Source of the DNA: Bacteroidales bacterium UBA1794
GTDB taxonomy: Bacteria; Bacteroidota; Bacteroidia; Bacteroidales; Bacteroidaceae
Reading direction: 5' to 3'
NCBI GenBank assembly: GCA_002315435.1
Contig: DCFW01000031.1
Span: 1 to 43,367 of the forward strand
Length of the DNA stretch: 43,367 bases
Shown: one piece after another, positions 35,996 to 43,367 of the stretch
How positions within the stretch are numbered: the first letter of the stretch is position 1
How the letters are laid out: every line of letters starts with the position of its first letter
The notes under the pieces: generated by a model
What the model was told of the DNA's origin: nothing
Seen by the model: the letters and a program-made list of their open reading frames with translations, nothing else
The model's database searches: none
Position numbers and translations under genes: made by a program

Positions 35996-37789
35996 TTATT
36001 TGCCTGAACGGCGACGTTGATCTTCGTCAAGAATTATTTTACGCATACGAATGTTTTTAGGAGTGATTTCAACATATTCATCTTCCTTGATGTATTCCAA
36101 TGCCTCTTCCAAAGAGAAGAGAACAGGAGGAATCATTCTTGCTTTGTCATCAGAACCGGAAGCACGCATATTGGTCAACTTCTTGGATTTAGTTACATTT
36201 ACTACCAAATCGGTATCTTTGTTGTGCTCACCTACTACCTGACCGGCATAGACTTCATCTTGTGCACTTACAAAGAATTTTCCTCTATCTTGCAACTTAT
36301 CTATGGCATAAGCAAATGCATTTCCTGTCTCCATGGCTACAATTGATCCATTGAGTCGACGAACGATTTCACCCTTATAAGGTTGATATTCTTTGAAACG
36401 GTGTGCCATAATAGCCTCTCCTTGAGATGCTGTCAATACATTGGTACGTAAACCGATGATACCTCTTGAAGGCATATCGAATTGAAGGTTTACACGACCA
36501 CCCACTGTTTCCATTGAAATCAAATCACCTTTACGACGAGTAACCATATCAATGATCTTGCTTGAGAACTCTTCACTCACGTTAATGGTTAGCTCTTCAA
36601 TAGGTTCCTGTTTCTTACCATCAATTTCTTTGAAAATAACCTGAGGTTGACCTACCTGCAATTCATAACCTTCACGACGCATGGTTTCAATCAACACAGA
36701 CAAGTGTAATACACCACGACCTGACACAATCCAACGACCATCCTCTGCATCGCGAATACGCAAAGCAAGATTCTTCTCCAATTCTTTATGCAGACGATCA
36801 CTGATGTGACGTGAGGTAACAAACTTACCTTCTCTACCAAAGAATGGTGAATCGTTGATCGTAAACAACATACTCATGGTAGGCTCATCAATAGTAATAG
36901 TTGGCAACGCTTCCGGATTTTCAAAATCACAAACCGTATCACCAATTTCAAAATTTTCTATTCCTACTAACGCACATATATCACCTGAAGATACTTCGGT
37001 TGTCTTAAGACGACCCATACCTTCAAATACATGCAATTCTTTTACTTTTGCTTTGACAACAGAACCGTCACGTTTCACTAAAGAAACGTTCATGCCCTCT
37101 TTCAAAGTTCCACGATGTACTCTTCCCACAGCAATACGTCCTGTATAAGAAGAATAATCAAGTGAAGTGATCAACATCTGAGGAGTACCTTCCAATTGTG
37201 TTGGAGCAGGAATATGTTCCACGATGCAATCAAGTAATGGAATGATATCTTCAGTCGGTTTTTTCCAATCATCACTCATCCATCCGTTTTTGGCAGAGCC
37301 ATAAATCAATGGATAGTCAAGTTGATCTTCTGTTGCATTCAAATTGCACATCAAATCAAAAACCATCTCATTCACTTCGTCAGGACGACAGTTGGGTTTA
37401 TCTACTTTGTTTACAACGACAATAGGTTTAAGTCCAAGCTTTAAAGCTTTCTCTAAAACGAATCTTGTCTGAGGCATCGGTCCTTCAAACGCATCTACCA
37501 AAAGAAGACATCCGTCTGCCATGTTAAGTACGCGCTCTACTTCTCCACCAAAGTCACTATGCCCCGGAGTATCAATAATGTTTATCTTTACACCTTTATA
37601 CGTAATTGAAACGTTCTTGGAAAGAATCGTTATACCACGTTCACGCTCAAGAGCGTTGTTATCCAGAATCAATTCACCTTTGCTCTGATTATCACGGAAT
37701 AAATTTCCAGCCAGCAGCATTTTGTCTACCAATGTTGTCTTTCCGTGGTCAACATGGGCAATAATCGCAATGTTTCTAATATTTTGCAT
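35996..37789 (-). CDS. typA: ribosome-associated GTPase TypA/BipA
   Basis: A 597-residue translational GTPase of normal length. G1 is AHVDHGKTTL (11-20), G2 lies in ERERGITILSKNV, G3 is DTPGH (73-77) and G4 is NKVDKP (127-132). Domain II follows (about 205-290), and the C-terminal half holds EF-G-like domains plus the BipA-specific end (ALEYIKEDEYVEITPKNIRMRK). BipA binds the 70S ribosome at the EF-G site and helps 50S assembly and growth at low temperature or under stress. It is divergent from rpsO, with a -7 box a short way upstream. There are no signs of damage. Confidence 0.97.
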   Translation of the reverse strand: MQNIRNIAIIAHVDHGKTTLVDKMLLAGNLFRDNQSKGELILDNNALERERGITILSKNVSITYKGVKINIIDTPGHSDFGGEVERVLNMADGCLLLVDAFEGPMPQTRFVLEKALKLGLKPIVVVNKVDKPNCRPDEVNEMVFDLMCNLNATEDQLDYPLIYGSAKNGWMSDDWKKPTEDIIPLLDCIVEHIPAPTQLEGTPQMLITSLDYSSYTGRIAVGRVHRGTLKEGMNVSLVKRDGSVVKAKVKELHVFEGMGRLKTTEVSSGDICALVGIENFEIGDTVCDFENPEALPTITIDEPTMSMLFTINDSPFFGREGKFVTSRHISDRLHKELEKNLALRIRDAEDGRWIVSGRGVLHLSVLIETMRREGYELQVGQPQVIFKEIDGKKQEPIEELTINVSEEFSSKIIDMVTRRKGDLISMETVGGRVNLQFDMPSRGIIGLRTNVLTASQGEAIMAHRFKEYQPYKGEIVRRLNGSIVAMETGNAFAYAIDKLQDRGKFFVSAQDEVYAGQVVGEHNKDTDLVVNVTKSKKLTNMRASGSDDKARMIPPVLFSLEEALEYIKEDEYVEITPKNIRMRKIILDEDQRRRSGK

Positions 37790-37812
37790 ATAATACCTTA
37801 TGATTTTGGAGG

Positions 37813-37820
37813 CAAAGGTA
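37813..37820 (-). promoter_or_regulatory. candidate -7 box for typA
   Basis: TACCTTTG on the minus strand matches TAnnTTTG, 23 bases before the typA ATG. The expected TTTG upstream is absent at 19-21 bases. Confidence 0.45.
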
Positions 37821-37870
37821 CGATATTTATCTGTAAAATAGATGATTAGAATAAATTATTTTACTTTCAG

Positions 37871-37901
37871 TTTGTTTTTCAAAGAATAATTTTTACCTTT
37901 G
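37871..37901 (+). promoter_or_regulatory. Bacteroidetes-type promoter for rpsO
   Basis: TTTG (37871-37874), a 19-base spacer and TACCTTTG (37894-37901) match the full consensus. The rpsO ATG lies 47 bases downstream, leaving a leader of roughly 40 bases that could hold an S15 autoregulatory site, although none was modelled. Confidence 0.75.
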
Positions 37902-37948
37902 CAACCGCTTAAAAAGCAAAATAATTAATATTTAAAGTCAAAAGCATT

Positions 37949-38218
37949 ATGTATTTAGACGCAGAAACAAAAAAAGGAATCTTTGAAAAGTACGGAAAGT
38001 CCAACTCTGATACTGGGTCAGCAGAATCTCAGGTAGCATTGTTTTCATACCGTATTTCTCACCTGACTGAGCATCTTAAGCTCAACAGAAAAGATTATAC
38101 AACAGAAAGAGCGTTGACTATTTTGGTAGGAAAACGCCGCAAATTGCTTACTTATTTAAAGACTAGAGATATCGAAAGATATCGTACAGTCATCAAGGAA
38201 CTTGGATTAAGAAAGTAA
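37949..38218 (+). CDS. rpsO: 30S ribosomal protein S15
   Basis: An 89-residue protein of exactly the usual length. It has the S15 signature in SNSDTGSAESQVALFSYRISHLTEHL (about 18-43) and LVGKRRKLLTYLKTRDIERYR (about 59-79). S15 binds the central domain of 16S rRNA early in 30S assembly and contacts the 50S subunit. It has a full promoter upstream and a strong terminator 20 bases downstream, so it is a single-gene transcript. Confidence 0.98.
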   Translation: MYLDAETKKGIFEKYGKSNSDTGSAESQVALFSYRISHLTEHLKLNRKDYTTERALTILVGKRRKLLTYLKTRDIERYRTVIKELGLRK

Positions 38219-38238
38219 TTTGTTTCTACAAACGAATA

Positions 38239-38272
38239 AAAGAGGATGTTTCTTCAAGGAAACGTCCTCTTT
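38239..38272 (+). terminator. intrinsic terminator of rpsO
   Basis: AAAGAGGATGTTTC (38239-38252) and GAAACGTCCTCTTT (38259-38272) form a 14-pair stem with one G-U pair and a six-base loop, followed by TTCGTTTTTT. It also lies at the end of the convergent GH28 gene, where the upstream A-rich bases would serve as a weak T-run. Confidence 0.85.
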
Positions 38273-38285
38273 TCGTTTTTTATAC

Positions 38286-39722
38286 TTATCTCGTCTTTGA
38301 ATCCTTTACATGCTGCATTCGAACTGCCGGATATTTCTTATTAGGAGCCTGTTCACCTTCCATTTGATTCATTTGCAATCCATCTACATTCTTAAATAAA
38401 TAAGCGCTCTCCCACACTGATTCTGGATTAACTTTATTCCAAATGACCTCGCAATTCATAATGCTCAACTTATTCACACCATCAAACAAAAATCCGTTTC
38501 GCGAACGTTTGTCTACAGCATCTTCATGCTCCATAAATAATTGAAAACCATCAAAGCTAATATTTTCCATCCTATTACTAAAACCTTCCAATCGCACACC
38601 ACTTTGACTATGAGCAAGGATATGAGAGAATGTCACATTCTCTATCTTTCCTCCCAATGCCGCATTACCGCGTTTCTGAATGGTCAACCAAACAGCATCA
38701 CCATTTCCCCACCAGAATGTGGCTTTACGTATCGTATTTATAACAATGTTTGAAAAAAGGATATTTTTGACTATTGCTCCATCACGAATGATCATACATA
38801 TTCCACGGTTAGCATCCTTAATCAAACAATTAGTCACCACTATATTTTCAAAATCGGAATATGATTCCGTGCCCAGCTTAAACGCAGATGAAGAAGAGGT
38901 CAATATACAATTATTAATAGTGACCCAACGACACGGCTTACTTTTCCCTTCCAATCTGGTCGTTTTCAAACAAAGTGCATCATCACCCGTATTAATCACA
39001 CAGTTACTTATCATCACATTGCTGCAACCATCTATATCCAGTCCATCAGCATTGACACCATTATACGAAGAAGATTGTATCTGCATACCGTCTACATAGA
39101 CTTGTTCACACCACTGCATGTGGACTGACCATTGAGATGATTCCACTACCTGAAAGTCACGAAGGTGAACATTAGTACATCCATTGAAGTTGATCACGCC
39201 AGGACAAGGAGGTACTTTTCTGAATTTTGTACGATAATCCGCTCCATACTTTTCTGCATTAGCTATTTCACGACCTGTCACAGAGTCCACCGTTAATTGA
39301 GGACCACGACGAAACATCTCACGCACAGCCTGACCATTTAAACAGCCGGTTCCCTCTATTGAAATATTCTTTGCATTCCTTGCTCCTATTAATATCTCTC
39401 CTAAATCTGCATCCGCTGCACCGAAAGGTGCGGGTACGGTATAATCTGATAATTTACGACTTGCATAAATAGTAGCACCTGCATCTAAATGCAAAGTCAC
39501 ATTACTTTTCAGCCAAACAGTTGAACACAAATAGTTACCTGCCGGCACTTGTACGGTACCGCCACCATGAACAAAACAGTCATCAATGGCTTTCTGAATA
39601 GCACTTGTTGACAACTGGGTAGTGTCAGCACACGCACCGTAATTCCTTATGTTATAAAAGGATTGTGCATTCAACGACAGCGTTGAAACCAACCCGAACA
39701 ATATCCATGTAATCTTCTTCAT
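38286..39722 (-). CDS. GH28-family beta-helix enzyme (polygalacturonase-like)
   Basis: A 478-residue secreted protein with a signal peptide ending in LNAQ (residue 20). The Pectate_lyase_3-like cap FYNIRNYGACADTTQLSTSAIQKAIDDC is followed by a GH28 beta-helix. Conserved acids are seen at D226 in NADGLDIDG and at D247/D248 in INTGDDALCLKT. The usual GHG motif is replaced by SSAFKLGTES (about 278-287), and the RIK motif is not evident; RGICMIIRDG (about 306-315) takes its place. That departs from endo-polygalacturonases and suggests an exo-acting or rhamnogalacturonan/xylogalacturonan-type enzyme. It is a single gene on the minus strand with a -7 box just upstream. Confidence 0.85.
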   Translation of the reverse strand: MKKITWILFGLVSTLSLNAQSFYNIRNYGACADTTQLSTSAIQKAIDDCFVHGGGTVQVPAGNYLCSTVWLKSNVTLHLDAGATIYASRKLSDYTVPAPFGAADADLGEILIGARNAKNISIEGTGCLNGQAVREMFRRGPQLTVDSVTGREIANAEKYGADYRTKFRKVPPCPGVINFNGCTNVHLRDFQVVESSQWSVHMQWCEQVYVDGMQIQSSSYNGVNADGLDIDGCSNVMISNCVINTGDDALCLKTTRLEGKSKPCRWVTINNCILTSSSSAFKLGTESYSDFENIVVTNCLIKDANRGICMIIRDGAIVKNILFSNIVINTIRKATFWWGNGDAVWLTIQKRGNAALGGKIENVTFSHILAHSQSGVRLEGFSNRMENISFDGFQLFMEHEDAVDKRSRNGFLFDGVNKLSIMNCEVIWNKVNPESVWESAYLFKNVDGLQMNQMEGEQAPNKKYPAVRMQHVKDSKTR

Positions 39723-39751
39723 AATTCAACATCTACAATAATCTATTGAAA

Positions 39752-39759
39752 CAAAAGTA
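39752..39759 (-). promoter_or_regulatory. candidate -7 box for the GH28 gene
   Basis: TACTTTTG on the minus strand matches TAnnTTTG, 29 bases before the ATG, with no TTTG at the standard distance. Confidence 0.35.
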
Positions 39760-39876
39760 AAAGTTCTCTCTGAGTTATCCTAAAAATCAGGGACAGAATA
39801 GACTTTATTTCCGCTAATATGCTGAATTTTGTTCCTTTGCTTTTCTTTTTTTCACACCTTTGTAAAAAGAATATCC

Positions 39877-39884
39877 TATATTTG
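39877..39884 (+). promoter_or_regulatory. candidate -7 box for the GH89/acetyltransferase pair
   Basis: TATATTTG matches TAnnTTTG and ends 19 bases before the GH89 ATG. The nearest TTTG upstream (39859-39862) is only 14 bases away, shorter than normal. Confidence 0.4.
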
Positions 39885-39903
39885 AATATAATTATTAGTT
39901 ATC

Positions 39904-42069
39904 ATGAAGAGAGTATTCAGCTTTATCATCACATTGTGGCTTACCTGTCAGGCATTTGCGAATCCTATCACCGGAATGCTGGAACGAATAGACAAAGGGG
40001 CATCCAAAAAGTTTGTCATTGAGATCAAGAACAGCAATAATAACGACTATTTTGAACTTGATCAGAAGGGAAAGCAAATATTGGTGCGCGGAAACAATTA
40101 TATAAGTATAGCCACCGGAATCAATTGGTATCTGAAATATTATGCCGGCATTCATCTCTCATGGAATGGAATGACAGCGAAGTTGCCTACCGTGCTGCCT
40201 TCGGTACCTCATAAAGAGAGACACGAAACATCACTTAAATTACGATATGATTTCAATTACTGCACTTTCTCTTATTCCATGGCTTTCTGGGATTGGAAAC
40301 GATGGGAAAAGGAGATTGACTGGATGGCGCTTCATGGTATTAATCTGCCTCTCGATGTGGTGGGTGAAGAGTGTGTATGGTTCAACATGCTCAAGAAGCT
40401 GGGCTATAGCAAAGATGAAATAAACAAGTTCATATCGGGCCCGGGATTCATGGCCTGGTGGGAAATGAATAACTTGGAAGGATGGGGCGGTCCCAATCCT
40501 GACTCCTGGTACACTCAACAAGAGGCTTTGGAGAAAAAGATATTGAAACGGATGAAAGAGTATGGAATTGAACCCGTATTCCCCGGATACTCTGGCATGG
40601 TACCTCATGACGCCAAGCAAAAATTGGGTCTTAATATAGCTGAACCTAAACCATGGAACGGATATGTACGACCGGCTTTCCTGCTACCTACTGACAACCG
40701 GTTCAAAGAAATTGCCGCTCTGTATTACAAGGAACAGGAATCTCTCTTCGGCAAAGCCAACTATTATTCAATGGATCCTTTTCATGAGGCTGAAGGTATT
40801 GAGAAAGTAGACCTTGATGCAGCAGGAAAAGCCATTATGGATGCAATGAAACAAGTGAATCCGAAAGCTGTATGGGTGGTGCAAGGATGGACGGAGAACC
40901 CTCGCGAAGATATGATCAAGAATATGAAAAATGGAGATCTGCTGATCATTGATCTCTTCAGCGAATGTCGCCCGATGTGGGGTATGAAACCTTCCATTTG
41001 GTATCGCGAAGAGGGTTACAAACAACACGACTGGATATTCAGCATGTTGCTGGACTTTGGTGCAAGAACCGGTCTGCACGGACGCATGGATCAATTATTA
41101 AATAACTTCTACCTGACTAAAAACAACCCACTAGCCACTCATCTCAAAGGTATTGGACTTACCATGGAAGGAAGCGAAAACAATCCCATGATGTTTGAGC
41201 TGATGACCGAACTCCCCTGGCGTCCTGAAAAGTTTGATAAAACAGTCTGGCTCAAGGACTATTTAAAAGCTCGTTACGGCGTGAAAGATTCCACTGTGGA
41301 GCATGCTTGGACTATTTTGGCAAACGGCATATACAACTGTCCGCAAGGAAATAATCAACAAGGAGCACACGAGTCAATCTTCTGTAGTCGTCCATCCTTG
41401 GAAAGCTTTCAATCTTCGAGTTGGTCGAAAATGGCAAACTATTATGACCCTACAAGCACCGAAGATGCTGCCCGCCTTATGCTTCAAGTCGCAAACAAAT
41501 ATAAAGGTAATAACAATTTTGAATATGACTTGGTAGACATTGTGCGTCAATCCATTGCCGACCGTGCCCGCATCGTATACAACCGCACGATTGCAGACTT
41601 TAAAAGTTTCGACAAGAAAAGCTTTAACCAGGATTCGCAAGAGTTCCTCAAACTCTTGCTGGATCAGGATAAATTGCTGGGCACACGAAAAGAATTCCGT
41701 GTAGGCAATTGGATTGAACAAGCAAGAAACTTAGGCAACACCAAAGAGGAAAAGGATCTGTATGAATGGAATGCCCGCGTGCAAATCACTACTTGGGGTA
41801 ACCGCTATCCCGCTGATAATGGCGGTTTGCGCGACTATGCCAACAAAGAGTGGAATGGCATCTTAAGAGATTTCTATTACAAACGCTGGGCTGCCTATTG
41901 GAAAACTCTTTCTGATGTGCTTGACGGTAAACCATTGGTTACATTAGATTATTATGCAATGGAAGAACCCTGGGCAAAAGCAACCAACCCTTATTCAGCC
42001 CTTCCCGAAGGCGATTGTGTAAGCACCGCTACAGAAGTCTTCCATAACGCTTTCGGTAATAACAAATAA
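39904..42069 (+). CDS. GH89 alpha-N-acetylglucosaminidase (NAGLU-like)
   Basis: A 721-residue secreted enzyme with a signal peptide ending in AFAN (residue 20). An N-terminal domain (about 20-105) precedes the TIM barrel (about 110-440) and the all-helical C-terminal domain. Typical barrel motifs are LRYDFNYCTFSYSMAFWDW (near 113-131), GEECVWFNMLKKLG (near 154) and WGGPNPDSWY (near 194). By comparison with human NAGLU, the catalytic pair would be E295 in MDPFHEAEG and E422 in GLTMEGSENNP. Family members release terminal alpha-linked GlcNAc, known in heparan sulfate, mucin O-glycans and some bacterial polysaccharides. It is 24 bases ahead of an HGSNAT-like gene. Confidence 0.92.
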   Translation: MKRVFSFIITLWLTCQAFANPITGMLERIDKGASKKFVIEIKNSNNNDYFELDQKGKQILVRGNNYISIATGINWYLKYYAGIHLSWNGMTAKLPTVLPSVPHKERHETSLKLRYDFNYCTFSYSMAFWDWKRWEKEIDWMALHGINLPLDVVGEECVWFNMLKKLGYSKDEINKFISGPGFMAWWEMNNLEGWGGPNPDSWYTQQEALEKKILKRMKEYGIEPVFPGYSGMVPHDAKQKLGLNIAEPKPWNGYVRPAFLLPTDNRFKEIAALYYKEQESLFGKANYYSMDPFHEAEGIEKVDLDAAGKAIMDAMKQVNPKAVWVVQGWTENPREDMIKNMKNGDLLIIDLFSECRPMWGMKPSIWYREEGYKQHDWIFSMLLDFGARTGLHGRMDQLLNNFYLTKNNPLATHLKGIGLTMEGSENNPMMFELMTELPWRPEKFDKTVWLKDYLKARYGVKDSTVEHAWTILANGIYNCPQGNNQQGAHESIFCSRPSLESFQSSSWSKMANYYDPTSTEDAARLMLQVANKYKGNNNFEYDLVDIVRQSIADRARIVYNRTIADFKSFDKKSFNQDSQEFLKLLLDQDKLLGTRKEFRVGNWIEQARNLGNTKEEKDLYEWNARVQITTWGNRYPADNGGLRDYANKEWNGILRDFYYKRWAAYWKTLSDVLDGKPLVTLDYYAMEEPWAKATNPYSALPEGDCVSTATEVFHNAFGNNK

Positions 42070-42093
42070 CGACGACAATAAACAAAAACGAAT

Positions 42094-43194
42094 ATGATGA
42101 ATGATACTCTGGCTCCGAATTCCCCAAAGAAACGTTTGCTTTCATTGGATGTGCTACGCGGCATCACTATTGCCGGCATGATATTGGTCAACAACGGCGG
42201 TGGCCCGATGCCCTACAGTCCTTTAAAGCATGCCGAATGGAACGGGCTGACACTTGCTGATCTCGTATTCCCATTCTTCCTCTTCATGGTAGGAATCTCC
42301 ACTTATATATCCTTGCGAAAGTTTCAATTCCAATGGTCTGCCCCACTAGCCAGAAAGATTCTAAAGCGTACATGCCTTATCCTGCTGATAGGGTGGGGAA
42401 TATATTGGTTCGAGGGTTGTTGCAAAAAAGATTTTCTGCCTTTTGATCATTTGCGCATTCCGGGAGTATTACAGCGCATCGCCGTATGCTATGGCATTGT
42501 ATCATTATTGGCAGTCACGGTAAAGCATAAATGGCTTCCATGGCTGGCAGGTCTGCTACTGGTCATTTACACCTTCATTCTACTTTTCGGTAATGGATAC
42601 GCATGTGACAATACAAATATATTAGCAATTGTGGATCAACGTATTTTCGGCATGGCACATCTCTATCACAAAAGTCCAATTGATCCGGAAGGCCTCTTGG
42701 GTGTGATTCCTTCTATAGCTCATACATTAATAGGATTTTGGATTGGCAAGACATTGATGGAACATCAAGGATTGAAAGATAAGATGCTGCATTTATTCCT
42801 CATTGGATTCGCTTTATTGGCAATTGGGTTGTTATTCACTTACGGATTGCCTTTCAACAAACGCATCTGGTCACCTACATTTGTACTCTTCACTTGCGGA
42901 GCTGCCAGTTGTTTACAAGCCTGGCTCATTCATGATATTGACGATAAAGGATACAGGAAATGGACACCTTTCTTCGAATCTTTTGGTGTAAATCCCTTGT
43001 TCTTGTATGTGTTTAGTGAATTGCTGGCCATTGTATTCAGTGACTTCGGCATAACGAAGTTCTTATACAATCATATACATGCAATCATTTCAGAGCCACA
43101 TATTGCATCATTGACTTATGCATTACTATTTGTGACATTGAACTGGCTGGTCGGCTATGTACTCTATAAGAAAAGAATATACATCAAATTATAA
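42094..43194 (+). CDS. HGSNAT/NagX-like transmembrane N-acetyltransferase
   Basis: A 366-residue integral membrane protein with roughly ten hydrophobic segments. It starts with RLLSLDVLRGITIAGMILVNNGG and then KHAEWNGLTLADLVFPFFLFMVG, the core block shared with human heparan-alpha-glucosaminide N-acetyltransferase. H46 of this block corresponds to the active-site histidine of that enzyme. HGSNAT moves an acetyl group from cytosolic acetyl-CoA across the lysosomal membrane to terminal glucosamine. A bacterial homologue could acetylate periplasmic glucosamine ends so the GH89 enzyme can act on them. The DUF5009/DUF1624 label is also possible. It is cotranscribed with GH89. Confidence 0.85.
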   Translation: MMNDTLAPNSPKKRLLSLDVLRGITIAGMILVNNGGGPMPYSPLKHAEWNGLTLADLVFPFFLFMVGISTYISLRKFQFQWSAPLARKILKRTCLILLIGWGIYWFEGCCKKDFLPFDHLRIPGVLQRIAVCYGIVSLLAVTVKHKWLPWLAGLLLVIYTFILLFGNGYACDNTNILAIVDQRIFGMAHLYHKSPIDPEGLLGVIPSIAHTLIGFWIGKTLMEHQGLKDKMLHLFLIGFALLAIGLLFTYGLPFNKRIWSPTFVLFTCGAASCLQAWLIHDIDDKGYRKWTPFFESFGVNPLFLYVFSELLAIVFSDFGITKFLYNHIHAIISEPHIASLTYALLFVTLNWLVGYVLYKKRIYIKL

Positions 43195-43250
43195 TGAACC
43201 GTATTCACCCTTTGCAGTAAGCCCGATGCATACGACAAATCTTCCATGTC

Positions 43251-43343
43251 CATGCATACATTCTTTGATGTTCATGCATGCATTCTTTGATTTGTAAACT
43301 TGCATTTTCATTTTCTACGGCCGTAAAAAAGCATTTCTACGGC
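43251..43343. repeat. short tandem repeats with 22-base period
   Basis: CATGCATACATTCTTTGAT (43251-43269) recurs as CATGCATGCATTCTTTGAT (43273-43291), one base different and 22 bases on. TTTCTACGGC (43312-43321) recurs at 43334-43343, again 22 bases on, after TACGGCCGTA (43315-43324), a perfect palindrome. This lies just after the acetyltransferase gene and no gene is seen in it. Confidence 0.7.
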
Positions 43344-43367
43344 TGCAGGGCTGACGCATTAAAAATT

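Noticed and set aside
43251..43343. Repeats as a CRISPR array
   Set aside because: Units are short, only two copies of each are seen, the gaps of 3-12 bases are too short for spacers and no cas gene is present.

Overview
The window looks like a chromosomal piece of a Bacteroides-like gut bacterium (order Bacteroidales). Evidence for this: a SusC/SusD pair, many secreted glycan-degrading enzymes, outer-membrane-type lipoproteins, low G+C intergenic DNA, and exact matches to the Bacteroidetes promoter consensus (TTTG, 19-21 bases, TAnnTTTG). The housekeeping genes typA and rpsO anchor it in the core chromosome. The species cannot be named from the sequence alone.

Layout. (1) Bases 1-6312, minus strand: a carbohydrate-enzyme cluster without its own SusC/D. 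It holds a type B carboxylesterase, an SGNH/sialate-acetylesterase-like esterase, two GH43 enzymes (one with CBM6, one with a LamG-like domain) and the start of a GH27 alpha-galactosidase. (2) 6313-8279, plus strand: an AT-rich stretch with a textbook promoter, two tiny ORFs (the second interrupted by TGA), an unknown membrane protein and a HAD phosphatase. (3) 8305-15465, minus strand: a MacAB/TolC-like export operon (TolC, adaptor, FtsX-type permease, ATPase), followed by a LytS/LytTR two-component pair and a homocysteine S-methyltransferase. (4) 15861-16595: a PlsC acyltransferase. (5) 16893-29810, minus strand: a polysaccharide utilization locus in the order susC, susD, secreted TIM-barrel isomerase-like protein, DUF3826-like protein, GH127, beta-helix GH141-like, GH78. 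(6) 30069-34287: a TraB/GumN-like protein and two divergent PL1-type pectate lyases. (7) 34363-38218: a GH3 (auxin-family) adenylating enzyme, typA/bipA and rpsO. (8) 38286-43194: a GH28 pectinase, then a GH89 alpha-N-acetylglucosaminidase coupled to an HGSNAT-like membrane acetyltransferase. Short tandem repeats follow.

How they fit together. The GH127/GH141/GH78 trio has the same families and order that I recall for BT1001-BT1003 of the B. thetaiotaomicron rhamnogalacturonan-II locus. With the PL1 pair, GH28, GH43s and esterases, this suggests a region devoted to pectin and decorated hemicellulose. No HTCS, AraC, or ECF-sigma/anti-sigma regulator for the locus is visible here. The least explained parts are the small-ORF/membrane-protein unit at 6632-7529, the exporter with its short intramembrane sensor kinase, and the secreted isomerase-like plus DUF3826 pair inside the polysaccharide locus.
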